Part shown: positions 1-9,209 of the stretch, in pieces | Numbering within the stretch: position 1 is the stretch's first letter | How the letters are laid out: the number at the start of each line of letters is the position of its first letter | Source: Staphylococcus roterodami | GTDB taxonomy: Bacteria > Bacillota > Bacilli > Staphylococcales > Staphylococcaceae | Direction: 5' to 3' | Assembly (NCBI GenBank): GCA_022493055.1 | Contig: CP092781.1 | Span: 2,666,001-2,730,000, forward strand | Length of the DNA stretch: 64,000 nucleotides | Translations under genes and position numbers: made by a program | Notes under the pieces: model-generated | Database searches by the model: none | What the model was told of the DNA's origin: nothing | What the model saw: the letters and a program-made list of their open reading frames with translations, nothing else

Positions 1-17
1 TGTTATCGTATTGTAAC
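1..17 (+). promoter_or_regulatory. Candidate WalR box at window edge
   Basis: TGTTAT-N5-TGTAAC fits the WalR (WalKR) consensus TGTWAH-N5-TGTWAH exactly. No gene in the window starts next to it, so the target would be a gene beyond the left edge. In S. aureus an SsaA-like cell-wall hydrolase gene lies next to oatA (from memory). The repeat reads on the plus strand whereas a left-hand target would probably be on the minus strand, which lowers confidence. Confidence 0.35.
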
Positions 18-106
18 CTGTTCATAATAATGGCACTTTGACTGTAATATCCAAAGTAAAATGCCTACAATATTTTTAAAGACTGCCAATATAGGATTTG
101 AGTAGC

Positions 107-192
107 AAAAAAGCACTAAACTCATTGAAAAATACTTGCTTTTTACAACTAAATGTCATTAGCAATGTAATAATTTCAAAGTTTAGTGCTTT
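107..192 (-). terminator. oatA terminator, long-loop hairpin
   Basis: A perfect 13-bp inverted repeat (arms at 180-192 and 110-122, AAAGCACTAAACT) starts 4 nt after the oatA stop and runs into a T tract on the minus strand. The loop of about 57 nt is unusually long for an intrinsic terminator. Confidence 0.75.
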
Positions 193-195
193 AAG

Positions 196-2013
196 TTATT
201 TTTTATTTGTCGAGTGCGTTTCCATTGTTTTTACAATCAAATCTGTCAACGCTTTACTACCTGGATATTCCAAGTGAATACCATCATATGCAAAATACTC
301 AGGATGACCTGCTGAAGCTTTATACCAATCCACTAGATGTACATTGGAACGCTTTTCAGCTACTTCGTAAATTAATTTATTTATTCTACCTTCATAATTT
401 CTAGGTACTCTAATAGAAACTAGATAAATATCTGCTTTTCCAAAACTATCTAATAGTTCATTTAATTGATCTTTAGTAAAGTCACCATTTGTACCAAGTT
501 CAACAACCACTTTTTGACCTTTTTTAGCATAGTCCTTATATTGTGATTTCACAATCGGTGTTGCATCAACAAGTTGTCTACCAACCTTACCATCAATTTG
601 TGCATTTGGTATCTTCTTAGTAAAGACATTACCAATATCTACCATTACTGAATCCCCAATTAATAACGGAGATGACTTCGTGATATCCTCTTTACTATTA
701 GCTTTTTGCTTATCATCTTGCTTAGCTTTATCTTTTTTATCTATTTTTTTCTTAGTTGTTTTAAATTCTGTTTTCTTCTCTTTTTTCTGCGTTTCATGTT
801 GCTTACCTAACGCATCGAACTGTCCAGCTAACACCGTGATAGATGGAATCAATAATAAGATAACTAATACTGTTCTTATAAATTGACCTTTCTTTTTAGG
901 TAAAAATGTAAATGCTTTAAATCCATTTTTACGTATTGGTGTTTCAATAAAGCGATAAGATATTTCAGCCATTAAAGCTGTTAATAAAATCTCTATAACA
1001 TAAACATAAGCCGGTATTTGCCCTTGTACATAATAACTATTCATAAATACTATGATAGGATAATGCCATAAATATAAACTGTATGAACGTTTACCTATAA
1101 TTAAAAATGGTTTCATGCTTAAAAATCTGGCAAATAAACTTGAAGGATGAACCGCAATCGCAATAATGAATAATGTTACGAAAGAAATAATATAAAATCC
1201 ACCATTATATATCCATTGATCTTGGTCTCCAACGATAAAGAATAACGTCATCAGTACCGCAAAACCTGATATACCGATGATGTCTAATGAGGCAACAACC
1301 TTTTTAGAAATATCTTTTTTCAAAGCAAAAGGTGGCCATATAAAAGCTAAAATACATCCAAGTAATAACGTCTGCAATCGAGTATCTGTACCGAAATATA
1401 CACGTGAATTATCTCCAGTGACTAAATGAATTACCATCATAAGTCCTAATGAAATAAGAGATACAACAAATAGTGTTTGAATGATATTTCTTGGTTTAAA
1501 TCTATGTAATAAGAAAGTGATAACCAATGGGAAAAACAAGTAAAATTGTTCTTCGATGGCTAATGACCATAAATGTTTTAGTGGCTCAATAGCAAACTGG
1601 TTAAAATAGTCTACATTCTGTGAGATGTACCACCAGTTTGATACATAGAATATAGCAGCAATCGCATCTCGCTTCATCTGTATAATTAAATCTGGTTTGA
1701 ATATTAGTGTAAACGTAAGTACTACACATATTAAAAACAATACTGCCGGAATTAATCGTTTTAATCTTCGTTTCCAAAACTCTAATAAATCAATTTTCTG
1801 TGTTCGATAATATTCACTAATTAACAAACTCGTTATTAAATACCCTGAAATAACGAAGAATGTATCTACCCCTAAGAATCCTCCACTTAACCACTGTGTA
1901 TTCAGATGATAAATTAGAATCCCTATAACTGCGAATGCTCTTAACCCATCTAACCCTGGTAAGTATCGCGGGGAATACATTTTTTCTAAACGTTTAAAGT
2001 CTTTTGTATCCAT
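196..2013 (-). CDS. oatA: Peptidoglycan O-acetyltransferase OatA
   Basis: A 605-residue integral membrane enzyme that O-acetylates N-acetylmuramic acid in peptidoglycan, the modification that makes staphylococci lysozyme resistant. Residues about 15-400 form an acyltransferase-3 domain with roughly ten membrane helices, including an early R-x-x-A-x-x-G-I motif. A Lys-rich linker follows at about 405-445, then an extracellular SGNH esterase/transferase domain. Within it, IGDSV places the nucleophile at Ser455, ELGTNGD is the block III Asn motif, and DGIH gives Asp577 and His580. The known S. aureus triad is Ser453/Asp575/His578, so this protein is two residues longer upstream of the triad. It stands alone with its own terminator, and the Shine-Dalgarno sequence is weak. 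Confidence 0.96.
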   Translation of the reverse strand: MDTKDFKRLEKMYSPRYLPGLDGLRAFAVIGILIYHLNTQWLSGGFLGVDTFFVISGYLITSLLISEYYRTQKIDLLEFWKRRLKRLIPAVLFLICVVLTFTLIFKPDLIIQMKRDAIAAIFYVSNWWYISQNVDYFNQFAIEPLKHLWSLAIEEQFYLFFPLVITFLLHRFKPRNIIQTLFVVSLISLGLMMVIHLVTGDNSRVYFGTDTRLQTLLLGCILAFIWPPFALKKDISKKVVASLDIIGISGFAVLMTLFFIVGDQDQWIYNGGFYIISFVTLFIIAIAVHPSSLFARFLSMKPFLIIGKRSYSLYLWHYPIIVFMNSYYVQGQIPAYVYVIEILLTALMAEISYRFIETPIRKNGFKAFTFLPKKKGQFIRTVLVILLLIPSITVLAGQFDALGKQHETQKKEKKTEFKTTKKKIDKKDKAKQDDKQKANSKEDITKSSPLLIGDSVMVDIGNVFTKKIPNAQIDGKVGRQLVDATPIVKSQYKDYAKKGQKVVVELGTNGDFTKDQLNELLDSFGKADIYLVSIRVPRNYEGRINKLIYEVAEKRSNVHLVDWYKASAGHPEYFAYDGIHLEYPGSKALTDLIVKTMETHSTNKK

Positions 2014-2526
2014 GTTAATAAACGCCCCATTTATTTTTCTCTATTTTGTAGCATATCACAATATTTTTAAAAATAACATATAGTACTGATTTTTATTAAT
2101 TGATTTAACCCTTAATTAACATGATTTTTAATTTTTTATTAAATAGCAAGCAATCCTTAGAATTAATTTTACAACTGCAAATCACTTAAAGATTAGTCAT
2201 TTTTACTACATAACATAGATTATCATAGATTCTTAAATTTTTAACGAAATAACCGTCATTTTCATTATATTTTTACAAAAAAAGGTTCCTTTTATATTTT
2301 ATTCATCCTACTTTTACACAATTATTTAAATATGCTATTCAAATTTTACTTTTTCAAAACTTCTATAAAGAATAAATTAACATGTATTGAAAACAAAGTG
2401 AAATGCAGCTTATCCTCTAATTTAAATCAAACGATATATCACGTCAGCCTTTATATTTAAACGCTATGTGCCACTTTTAAAATGAATATTACTAAGATTG
2501 TCATATCAATTATTCATTGATTCGAA
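2014..2526. other. Gene-free AT-rich intergenic region
   Basis: About 510 bases between the oatA start and the end of the GNAT gene. It must carry the oatA promoter. I found no ORF with a ribosome binding site, no clear terminator and no repeat. Confidence 0.6.
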
Positions 2527-3015
2527 TTAATCTTTTAAATTTCTGTAATAAAACCTATTATCTACATCTAATTTAGGAAAACTACTTGGTAAATCTTCCT
2601 TATTAATTTCACGGAAGCCATTATTAGAATAAAAATACTGTGCACTAATAAATTTATCAATTGTTCCTAAATAAATGCTATCGATATTTTGTTCTTTACA
2701 TGTCATTATAACTCTATCTAAAAGTTTTTTACCTATTTTTAAATTCCTGTAACTTTCATCAACAAACATTTTTTTAAGTGCAGACATATTATTATCTAGT
2801 CTAATCAAACCTATAGTACCAACAATATTTTGATGATTGTTTATTGCAAGCCAAAATTGACCTCCGCTATTCAAATAATTATGTTCGATGTTTTCCAAAT
2901 CAGGTTGATCATTCCTATCAATATTTATATTAAATTCATTTTTTTGAATCGATAAAATAAATTCGATTAACTCTTCCTTATAAGAACTATTATATTCAAT
3001 TATGTTTATAGCCAT
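2527..3015 (-). CDS. GNAT family N-acetyltransferase
   Basis: A 162-residue single-domain GNAT acetyltransferase; the substrate cannot be told from sequence. The acetyl-CoA binding signature is near residue 90 (ESYRNLKIGKKLLD, the R/Q-x-x-G-x-G/A loop variant), followed by the typical C-terminal pattern of FISAQYFYSNNGF. The start is placed at the ATG at 3015 because AAGGAG lies 6-7 nt upstream; an ATG 18 nt further out has no such site. Apparently monocistronic. Confidence 0.8.
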   Translation of the reverse strand: MAINIIEYNSSYKEELIEFILSIQKNEFNINIDRNDQPDLENIEHNYLNSGGQFWLAINNHQNIVGTIGLIRLDNNMSALKKMFVDESYRNLKIGKKLLDRVIMTCKEQNIDSIYLGTIDKFISAQYFYSNNGFREINKEDLPSSFPKLDVDNRFYYRNLKD

Positions 3016-3202
3016 TTTTATCTCCTTTTTCATTTAATTTAATCATAAAATGCGCGTTTAGTTTGTATCTAGTGTACTCAATACAGCCTCAAATGAAGCT
3101 TCATTCCACTTGTCACTTAATAGAGACAAGTATTTTAGCAGTAATATAATAAATTTCACTAACTTCAATATCCACTTTTTAAGAAATGTATTTTTGATTA
3201 AT

Positions 3203-3235
3203 AAAAAAACTCTCCCCAATTTCTATGGGAAGAGC
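3203..3235 (-). terminator. isaA terminator
   Basis: GC-rich hairpin CTCTTCCC / GGGGAGAG followed by seven T residues on the minus strand, just downstream of the isaA stop. Confidence 0.85.
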
Positions 3236-3280
3236 TATATATTTAATGTCTAAACATTACTTTTATTAATTATGAAGGAA

Positions 3281-3982
3281 TTAGAATCCCCAAGCGCTTA
3301 AACCTTGAGCGTTGTAAGCTTTAACAGCTGCGTTGATTTGTTGGTCAACAGTACCTGTTGGACCCCAACCTGGCATAGTTTGGAATAAACCTGAAGCACC
3401 TGATGGGTTGTAAGCATTTACTTGACCATTTGATTCACGAGCGATGATTGCAGCCCATGTAGAAGCTGAAACACCAGTACGTTGAGCCATGATTTGAGCT
3501 GCTGATGAACCAGTAGCACCTGCAGTATTACCATTGCTTAATCTCACTGAACTTGAAGTAGTTGAAGTGCTGTAGTTATGGTAAGTTGGAGCTGAAACAG
3601 CTGCAACGTTTGAGTTACTTGATTGTGCATTGTAGCTTACTGATTGTACATCTGAACCTTGGTTGTATGAAGTAGTGTAGTCTGCACCTGCAACGTTTGA
3701 GAAACCAGCAGTTTGACCATTAGCTGCTTCATAGCTCCATGACCATGTAGTACCATTTGAAGTAAAGTTATATTGGAAACCATCTTTTACAAAGTGGATG
3801 TCATATGCACCATCTTTGATTGGAGCTGCATTTAATTGATCTTGGTGATTGTGTGCTAAGTCAACTAAGTGTGCTTGATCAACGTTTACTTCAGCAGCGT
3901 GTGCTTCATGTCCTGTGCTTGCTGCGTAACCTGTTACACCTAATGCCACTGCTAATGATGATGCCATAATTGTCTTTTTCAT
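3281..3982 (-). CDS. isaA: Immunodominant antigen A, lytic transglycosylase
   Basis: A 233-residue secreted protein. A signal peptide with an AHA-AE cleavage site near residue 29 is followed by a low-complexity Ser/Asn/Thr-rich middle (about 95-150). The C-terminal SLT transglycosylase-like domain (about 155-233) contains ARESNG with the presumed catalytic Glu183, and [10 protein letters not shown]. The family cleaves the MurNAc-GlcNAc bond in peptidoglycan during growth and division and is a known WalKR target. A WalR-type box lies upstream at 4122-4138. A strong SD (CTGGAGGA) precedes the ATG. Several residues differ from common S. aureus IsaA as I recall it. Confidence 0.96.
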   Translation of the reverse strand: MKKTIMASSLAVALGVTGYAASTGHEAHAAEVNVDQAHLVDLAHNHQDQLNAAPIKDGAYDIHFVKDGFQYNFTSNGTTWSWSYEAANGQTAGFSNVAGADYTTSYNQGSDVQSVSYNAQSSNSNVAAVSAPTYHNYSTSTTSSSVRLSNGNTAGATGSSAAQIMAQRTGVSASTWAAIIARESNGQVNAYNPSGASGLFQTMPGWGPTGTVDQQINAAVKAYNAQGLSAWGF

Positions 3983-4604
3983 AGTAAAAAATCCTCCAGT
4001 AATAATTGTAAGTTTATGTTTTTAGTAATTATATTTTGAATTTGAATGTCGTAGCGCAAGTTTAAAATGTCTTTTATTTCTTTCAACGGTAATCACTATA
4101 TCATAAAAAAGCAGCTAGTAAATTACACTTCCATTACAAAACATTACAATATCGAGTGTGATTTGTAATGTTGAAATATGGTTGTTTTATACTGTAATGA
4201 GAAATATAACTCTTTTTGAATCTTATTTATTCTTGAAATAGCAAGAAAAACATAAGTTTTTTACTATATTTAGCTCAACTATTACAGCTTTCGTAATATT
4301 ACAGATTGTATTTTTATTACATTGCTGTAATATTATTGACATCAAAAACAGTCATTTTTGATGAATCACATCCAATTAAAAAGCATTCAATAAGCATGAT
4401 TTCACACATGTATTGAATGCTATTAATATTACGTATTCAAAATTTTATAATACACATCTTTTATTAAATTAAAGCCTTTCTTTTTCAAAAGACATATTTG
4501 ATTTTAATCACGTGAGTAAATTTCTTCTATAATAAAAAGATTCTATTTCAATTTCCAAACTTATGATTTAAAAATCGCTCCATTTCACATAGATGGAACT
4601 GAAA
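3983..4604. other. isaA upstream region rich in TGTAAT-type repeats
   Basis: About 620 bases holding the isaA promoter region and the 3' flank of the EIIC-like gene. Many copies of TGTAAT or ATTACA occur between about 4122 and 4340, which suits a WalR-controlled promoter. No convincing ORF. Confidence 0.6.
4122..4138 (-). promoter_or_regulatory. WalR binding box upstream of isaA
   Basis: On the minus strand this reads TGTAAT-GGAAG-TGTAAT, an exact match to the WalR direct repeat TGTWAH-N5-TGTWAH in the orientation of isaA. It lies about 140 bases upstream of the isaA ATG. A third TGTAAT half lies next to it, 4 nt away. Confidence 0.75.
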
Positions 4605-5660
4605 TTATCCCATAAATTTGAAAATATCATTTGTATACAGACGAAATACTTTTCTATAAACGATATCCGCAACCCACGCTGTAAGGAATGGTACTACAAA
4701 GAATGCAACTACAATGAGCAATACACTTAACCACGCTGAATCAACATGCATGAATTTAAACGCATTGATTGGCCCAACCATACCTATAAAACCAAAACCA
4801 GCAGATTCTTTCGTTCCATAAATACCAACAATTGCTGATACCAACCCTGAAACAATTGCAGTCGTTAATATTGGCAACATTAAAATTGGATATTTGACAA
4901 TATTCGGTATCATCATTTTAACTCCACCAAAGAATACAGATAGTGGTACACCTAATCTATTCACTTTACTAGTTCCAATAATAAGAACGGCTTCAGTTGC
5001 TGAAATTCCAATTGAAGCAGATCCAGCAGCCAGTCCAGTAATACCTATTGCAAAAGCAATTGCTACCGTCGATAACGGCGATATAATAATAAGACTAAAT
5101 ACCATTGAAATTAAAATACTCATTATAATTGGTTGTAATTCTGTGAATCCATTTACCATATTACCAATGCCTGTTGTAATCATTCTAGTATATGGCAATA
5201 TTAGAACACCTATAGCTCCTGAAATACCTCCAACTACTGTCGGAAAAACAATCAACGCCATACTACCGACACGATGTTGAATTAACAAAATAAATAGTAC
5301 TGCTATAGCTGCTGTAATCATTGTATTTATCAGATCACCTATACCAGCAATAACCCAAGCACCATTTTTAAATTGCGCTGCCCCGCTTCCTACATATGCA
5401 GCACTAGATACTACTGCAATTGCTAATGGCGACAAATCAAATTTCATGGCAACCAATGCACCAATCAAAGCTGGTACTGTAAATTGAATTGCTACTACAA
5501 CACCCAGTAATGTTTTAAAAATTGGATGATAATCCATAAAGTACTTAAAAATTTCTCCAAGTATAGCATTGGGAACTAAACCCGCAACAATACCTATAGC
5601 GACACCCGATAAAACTCTAAATATAAAATCTTTTGGTGTAATTGTTTTAATTGATGTCAT
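4605..5660 (-). CDS. Orphan PTS EIIC-type membrane protein (EIIC_2 family)
   Basis: A 351-residue polytopic membrane protein with about nine or ten hydrophobic helices, rich in Gly/Ala/Ile. It resembles the PTS_EIIC_2 type of sugar-PTS permease domain (for example the Gly-rich stretch KVNRLGVPLSVFFGGVKMM). No IIA, IIB or HPr-like partner is encoded nearby, so phosphotransfer-coupled transport is unproven and the substrate unknown. The start at 5660 is chosen because GGAAGG lies 8-9 nt upstream; an in-frame ATG 30 nt earlier lacks a site. A possible structured leader occupies 5715-5804. A TetR regulator is divergent from it. Confidence 0.7.
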   Translation of the reverse strand: MTSIKTITPKDFIFRVLSGVAIGIVAGLVPNAILGEIFKYFMDYHPIFKTLLGVVVAIQFTVPALIGALVAMKFDLSPLAIAVVSSAAYVGSGAAQFKNGAWVIAGIGDLINTMITAAIAVLFILLIQHRVGSMALIVFPTVVGGISGAIGVLILPYTRMITTGIGNMVNGFTELQPIIMSILISMVFSLIIISPLSTVAIAFAIGITGLAAGSASIGISATEAVLIIGTSKVNRLGVPLSVFFGGVKMMIPNIVKYPILMLPILTTAIVSGLVSAIVGIYGTKESAGFGFIGMVGPINAFKFMHVDSAWLSVLLIVVAFFVVPFLTAWVADIVYRKVFRLYTNDIFKFMG

Positions 5661-5714
5661 AATATCATCCTTCCACTTATGTATACGCATCTTTATGCAA
5701 AAATAATAAAGAGC

Positions 5715-5804
5715 CTTAAGTTATAAGCTACCACTAGCTTAAATTCTAAGATGTGCATGCCGATGTTGTTATATTTAGGCTAGCGATATCATCTATAACT
5801 CAAG
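5715..5804 (-). ncRNA. Candidate structured 5' leader of the EIIC-like gene
   Basis: On the minus strand an 11-bp stem (arms 5804-5794 and 5725-5715, with one G-U pair) encloses a second stem. The second pairs GCTAGCCTAAAT with ATTTAAGCTAGT (12 pairs, one mismatch, one G-U). A further unpaired-looking core follows inside. The outer 3' arm is followed by GGCTCTTTATTATTTTT, which could act as a U-tract. The element lies 55 nt before the start codon. I could not match it to any riboswitch class I know. Confidence 0.4.
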
Positions 5805-6006
5805 ACTATGAAAAATAGTATATCACAAAATTCTGAATTTTTAGATAAGAATTTTGAAAATTTTTCAAACATATTGTTAAATACATTTTTATTTCCATTA
5901 ATACTTCAAAAATGGCTATTACTATAGAAGAAAGTAGTATTAATCTTTATGAAATTAGCTCTATTTGTATTTATAGCTCCCCTCACTCTTCATAAAATCA
6001 ATAACA

Positions 6007-6035
6007 TTGACATTAATTTAAGATATACTGATAAT
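6007..6035 (+). promoter_or_regulatory. SigA-type promoter of the TetR gene
   Basis: TTGACA (6007-6012), 17-bp spacer, GATAAT (6030-6035), placed about 35 bases before the TetR ATG at 6070. Confidence 0.7.
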
Positions 6036-6069
6036 AAAGTTAAAACAACAACTGTTAGATAGGTGACAA

Positions 6070-6639
6070 ATGATGGAAAATAAATCGATAGATCCAAGAA
6101 TTATAAGAACAAAACAATTGCTTGTAGATGCTTTTCAAAAAGTTTCTCGCGAAAAGAAATTATCACAAATTACCGTTAAGGATATTACTGATATCGCAAC
6201 AGTTAATCGAGCAACTTTTTATGCTCACTTTACCGATAAAGAAGATATTTTAGATTACACATTATCGGTAACTATTTTAAAAGACCTCAATGATAATTTG
6301 AACATTTCAAACGTTATTAATGAAAAGGTACTACGCAATATTTTTATTTCGATTGCCAGTTATATGAAAGATGTTGAAAAGTCATGTGAGTTAAATAGCG
6401 AAGCATTTTGCCATAAAGCACACCAACGTATCAATAATGAGTTAGAAGATATTTTTGCCATCATGTTAGAAAACAGCTATCCAAAACACCAAAGAGATAT
6501 CATTGTTAATAGCGCAAGTTTCTTAGCAGCTGGTGTATCGGGTTTAGCTCTACACTGGTTAAATACAAGTCAAGATTCAGCAGACGTTTTTATCGATAAA
6601 AACCTTCCGTTTTTAATTCATCATATTGCTCATTTTTAA
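6070..6639 (+). CDS. TetR/AcrR family regulator
   Basis: A 189-residue repressor-type protein. The N-terminal TetR helix-turn-helix spans about 10-58: RTKQLLVDAFQ, then ITVKDITDIATVNRATFYAHF, with the typical FYxHFxDK recognition-helix end. The C-terminal ligand domain is unassigned. It is divergent from the EIIC-like gene, which is its most likely target. SD AGGTGA precedes the ATGATG, and either ATG is possible. A strong hairpin terminator follows at 6794. Confidence 0.85.
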   Translation: MMENKSIDPRIIRTKQLLVDAFQKVSREKKLSQITVKDITDIATVNRATFYAHFTDKEDILDYTLSVTILKDLNDNLNISNVINEKVLRNIFISIASYMKDVEKSCELNSEAFCHKAHQRINNELEDIFAIMLENSYPKHQRDIIVNSASFLAAGVSGLALHWLNTSQDSADVFIDKNLPFLIHHIAHF

Positions 6640-6793
6640 AAGATAAAGATATATCGCGTCGCAGCATAATTTTACTTCAAAATTGTCATTAAGCATTTAA
6701 GCCAAATTCACCCCCTACTCAAAATAAATATATCTTCTCTCAACAAATAAGCAGCACAAAGATATACCTTACATACAACATCATAAATGTACG

Positions 6794-6866
6794 ACGCTTG
6801 TCTACGCGCATATAGATTTTAAACAACCTCTATATTAATCTATATACGCTCATGACAAGCGTTTTT
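6794..6866 (+). terminator. Terminator after TetR gene
   Basis: Long stem with ACGCTTGTC (6794-6802) pairing with GACAAGCGT (6854-6862) and an inner ATATAGATT/AATCTATAT pair, followed by a T tract. Confidence 0.85.
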
Positions 6867-6972
6867 GTGTATTTAAACAACACTTTCATCTAAACGTTGT
6901 CTAAGCAACAGATAAAGCGAGCATGTTTATTGGCAAATATTTGATATGGTAGTATAGTATATTTAAACAACA
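6817..6972 (+). repeat. Three short direct repeats TTTAAACAAC
   Basis: TTTAAACAAC occurs at about 6818, 6872 and 6962; the last two share the 12-mer ATTTAAACAACA. The last copy lies just after the -10 of the next promoter, so an operator role is possible but unproven. Confidence 0.4.
6930..6958 (+). promoter_or_regulatory. Promoter for the 117-aa protein gene
   Basis: TTGGCA (6930-6935), 17-bp spacer, TATAGT (6953-6958), about 70 bases before the GTG start at 7026. Confidence 0.6.
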
Positions 6973-7025
6973 GATGTTGCATAGTTGATGAATGTTGTTT
7001 ACCAAATCGAAAAGGAGGGATTGAC

Positions 7026-7379
7026 GTGAGCGAGACAGACGAGCCTATGGGGTTTGAATACACACATGTACACATTCCATTAATGTATCAAAGTGATAGT
7101 AAATTGGCACTAACAATTGGCGATACAAAATTGAAGTTGAAAATGAAGCAAATAATGAAAACTATTGCGCATAGGGTACAACAAATTGTCTATCAATTGA
7201 AGTACAAAAATGATATAACTCAATTTAACGACGGTTTAATTAGAAGTCTTGTAGATGACTCTAAACTGTCTAATAATATGTTATTTACATTTGCGCAATT
7301 TAATAAGATGCCGTCTGACAAAATTAGTTTCTATGCTCAGCATCGTCATCCTTTCATAAGTATCAGCTCCCGGATATAA
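7026..7379 (+). CDS. Conserved hypothetical protein, 117 aa
   Basis: Not recognised. It is a soluble-looking protein of 117 residues with a basic central stretch (KLKLKMKQIMKTIAHRVQQ, about residues 36-54) likely to be helical. There is no signal peptide or membrane segment. The GTG start is supported by AAAGGAGGGA ending 7 nt upstream, one of the strongest SD sites nearby, and by a good promoter at 6930. It therefore looks like a real expressed gene. It lies between the TetR terminator and the DUF896 gene and is probably monocistronic. Confidence 0.6.
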   Translation: MSETDEPMGFEYTHVHIPLMYQSDSKLALTIGDTKLKLKMKQIMKTIAHRVQQIVYQLKYKNDITQFNDGLIRSLVDDSKLSNNMLFTFAQFNKMPSDKISFYAQHRHPFISISSRI

Positions 7380-7588
7380 CTTCAACTTTTCTTCAATTAT
7401 CGAATTGATCATCGCTATATGTTGTATCTATTTATTAAAAAGTAATTTCAAATCCCTTAATTAAAGCTTGCAAATGTGCGCATATTAGCACAAAAAATAT
7501 AACATGGATAAACGTATTGATTAATAAGAGATACTTTAAAAAAACTTTTTAAACTTATCAACCAACATTCTTAGGAGGAAATAACTAT

Positions 7589-7819
7589 ATGAAAATTTTA
7601 GATAGAATTAATGAACTTGCAAATAAAGAAAAAATACAGCCACTTACTGTAGCTGAAAAACAAGAGCAACATGCTTTGAGACAGGACTATTTGAGCATGA
7701 TTAGAGGTCAAGTGTTAACAACATTCTCTACAATGAAAGTCGTTGATCCACTTGGTCAAGACGTTACGCCTGATAAAGTCTACGATTTACGTCAACAATA
7801 TGGTCATATTCAAAACTAA
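7589..7819 (+). CDS. DUF896 (UPF0291, YnzC-like) protein
   Basis: A 76-residue cytosolic protein of the DUF896/UPF0291 family, small helical hairpin proteins widespread in Firmicutes. The family hallmarks are visible: RINELANKEK, LTVAEKQEQ, LRQDYL and the VVDPLGQDVTP segment. The function is not established. Start: SD AGGAGGAAATAACTAT before the ATG. An extended hairpin follows. Confidence 0.85.
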   Translation: MKILDRINELANKEKIQPLTVAEKQEQHALRQDYLSMIRGQVLTTFSTMKVVDPLGQDVTPDKVYDLRQQYGHIQN

Positions 7820-7855
7820 TTTTAATATCAAAAATAACTAGTTAACATTACAACA

Positions 7856-7950
7856 AAGCCCATACATGATGGATTCCACTAATGCATGTCATCAATATTT
7901 ATGACAAATGCATATAGCTTAAAATTCCATTTATGTATGGGCTTATTTTA
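7856..7950 (+). terminator. Very long stem-loop terminator
   Basis: AAGCCCATACAT (7856-7867) pairs with ATGTATGGGCTT (7933-7944). Inside, GATGGA/TCCAT and TGCATGTCAT/ATGACA-ATGCA also pair, giving a nearly continuous hairpin of about 90 nt. It can serve both the DUF896 gene and the convergent VOC operon. Confidence 0.65.
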
Positions 7951-7971
7951 TGACACCTATTAACGCTTAAA

Positions 7972-8352
7972 TTAACAAACTAAAAAGTTGAAATGATGAC
8001 CATCAATATCTTTGAACATCGCTCCATAAAAGCCTTGGCTTACAGTTGGTTCTTGAACAACTGTACCACCTGCTTCTTTCACTTTATTTACCAAACGATC
8101 TACTTCATCATTCGTTTTCACACCTAGCGAAATCATAACTTCATTTGGTTTCACATCAACACTTTGGTGACTTACCTTTTCAAAATGATTATTTTCAATT
8201 AAAATCACTGTTGTTTGACCTATTTGAATACCAATCATTTTATCTAACATTTGTGGATTTTTATTAATTTCAAAACCTAATGACCTATAAAATTGTTCAC
8301 TCTTCTGTAAATCTGCAACATGCAAATTAAACCACATTGATTGAATCATCAT
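7972..8352 (-). CDS. VOC (glyoxalase/bleomycin resistance) family protein
   Basis: A 126-residue vicinal-oxygen-chelate fold protein, similar to YfcH/glyoxalase-like proteins. It starts MWFNLHVADLQKSEQFYRSLGF, the classic first beta-alpha-beta unit, and ends MFKDIDGHHFNFLV. The substrate is unknown. It is the last gene of a DUF2316-NmrA-VOC operon, 21 bases after the NmrA stop. Two adjacent ATG codons (8352 and 8349) are both compatible with the GGAG site. Confidence 0.8.
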   Translation of the reverse strand: MMIQSMWFNLHVADLQKSEQFYRSLGFEINKNPQMLDKMIGIQIGQTTVILIENNHFEKVSHQSVDVKPNEVMISLGVKTNDEVDRLVNKVKEAGGTVVQEPTVSQGFYGAMFKDIDGHHFNFLVC

Positions 8353-8373
8353 CTCACTCCATCTATCTCATAT

Positions 8374-9189
8374 TTAGAAACTTTGTTCTTTAAGCCACAT
8401 ATTTAAAGATAATTTAGTAGGATTGATTTCAGACATTAATTCAAAATCTACCTCATACCCTTTTTCTTCTAACCATTGTCTTTCTGCAGTACCACTAACA
8501 AATTCCCCTTCAATTACAGTTGGTTTGCCCGTTATCTTACTAAAAATCGTTCCTACTTCAGTTAATGTCAGTTCATCCGAACCGATTTCTAATGATTTAT
8601 GGTTAAATTGATTCGGGTGTTCAAATAAATATGCAGCAATTTTAGCGATATCTTTAGCAGAAATCATAGTAAAATTAATATTTGGTTGAATGAATTCAGG
8701 TAATGTTATACGGTCCTCTTCAACATTTGCAATTCGTAAAAAATTATCCATGAAAAATGAGGGTTTAATAATTGTAGCATTTACATTCGAAGCCATTAAT
8801 CTATTTTCTATTTCTGCTAACGTTTCAAAATGCGGTCCTGTTCGATTACGATTAACTCCCCCTGCAGTACTGTAAACAATGTGTTGAAGCTTTTCTTCTT
8901 CTGCCACCTCAATTAACATTGTACCTTGTCTTAGTTCTTCATCAATATCGTCTTTAATGATTGGTTGAATACTGTATAGACCGTATTTTCCCTTCATCGC
9001 AGCCTTTAAACTAAGACGATTACTTAAATCGCCTTCAACGATTGTTAAGTGAGGATGTTCTATATTTGAAAGTTTACGATTATTCTTATTTCTTGTTAAT
9101 GCACTTACATGCCACCCGTCTTCTAACAACTGTTTCACAACGGCATTGCCTTGTTTACCTGTAGCACCTATAACTAATATTTCTTTCAC
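8374..9189 (-). CDS. NmrA-like NAD(P)-binding Rossmann protein
   Basis: A 271-residue short-chain atypical dehydrogenase/NmrA family protein. GATGKQGNAVV at residues 8-18 is the Rossmann dinucleotide loop (GxxGxxG), and STAGG sits around residue 107. The family includes redox sensors and NAD(P)H:quinone oxidoreductase-like proteins. Start codon is GTG. It sits in an operon 20 bases after DUF2316, and the same intergenic promoter region holds a TetR operator. A quinone or aldehyde detoxification role fits the context but is inferred. Confidence 0.8.
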   Translation of the reverse strand: MKEILVIGATGKQGNAVVKQLLEDGWHVSALTRNKNNRKLSNIEHPHLTIVEGDLSNRLSLKAAMKGKYGLYSIQPIIKDDIDEELRQGTMLIEVAEEEKLQHIVYSTAGGVNRNRTGPHFETLAEIENRLMASNVNATIIKPSFFMDNFLRIANVEEDRITLPEFIQPNINFTMISAKDIAKIAAYLFEHPNQFNHKSLEIGSDELTLTEVGTIFSKITGKPTVIEGEFVSGTAERQWLEEKGYEVDFELMSEINPTKLSLNMWLKEQSF

Positions 9190-9209
9190 GTTTATCTATA
9201 CTCCCCTGT

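Noticed and set aside
5699..5815. Known riboswitch class for the EIIC leader
   Set aside because: None of the consensus cores I know (TPP, purine, SAM, lysine, THF, preQ1, ZTP, T-box) fits, so it is reported only as an unclassified structure.
6890..7075. 61-codon minus-strand frame
   Set aside because: Antisense to the promoter and start of a better supported gene with a strong SD.
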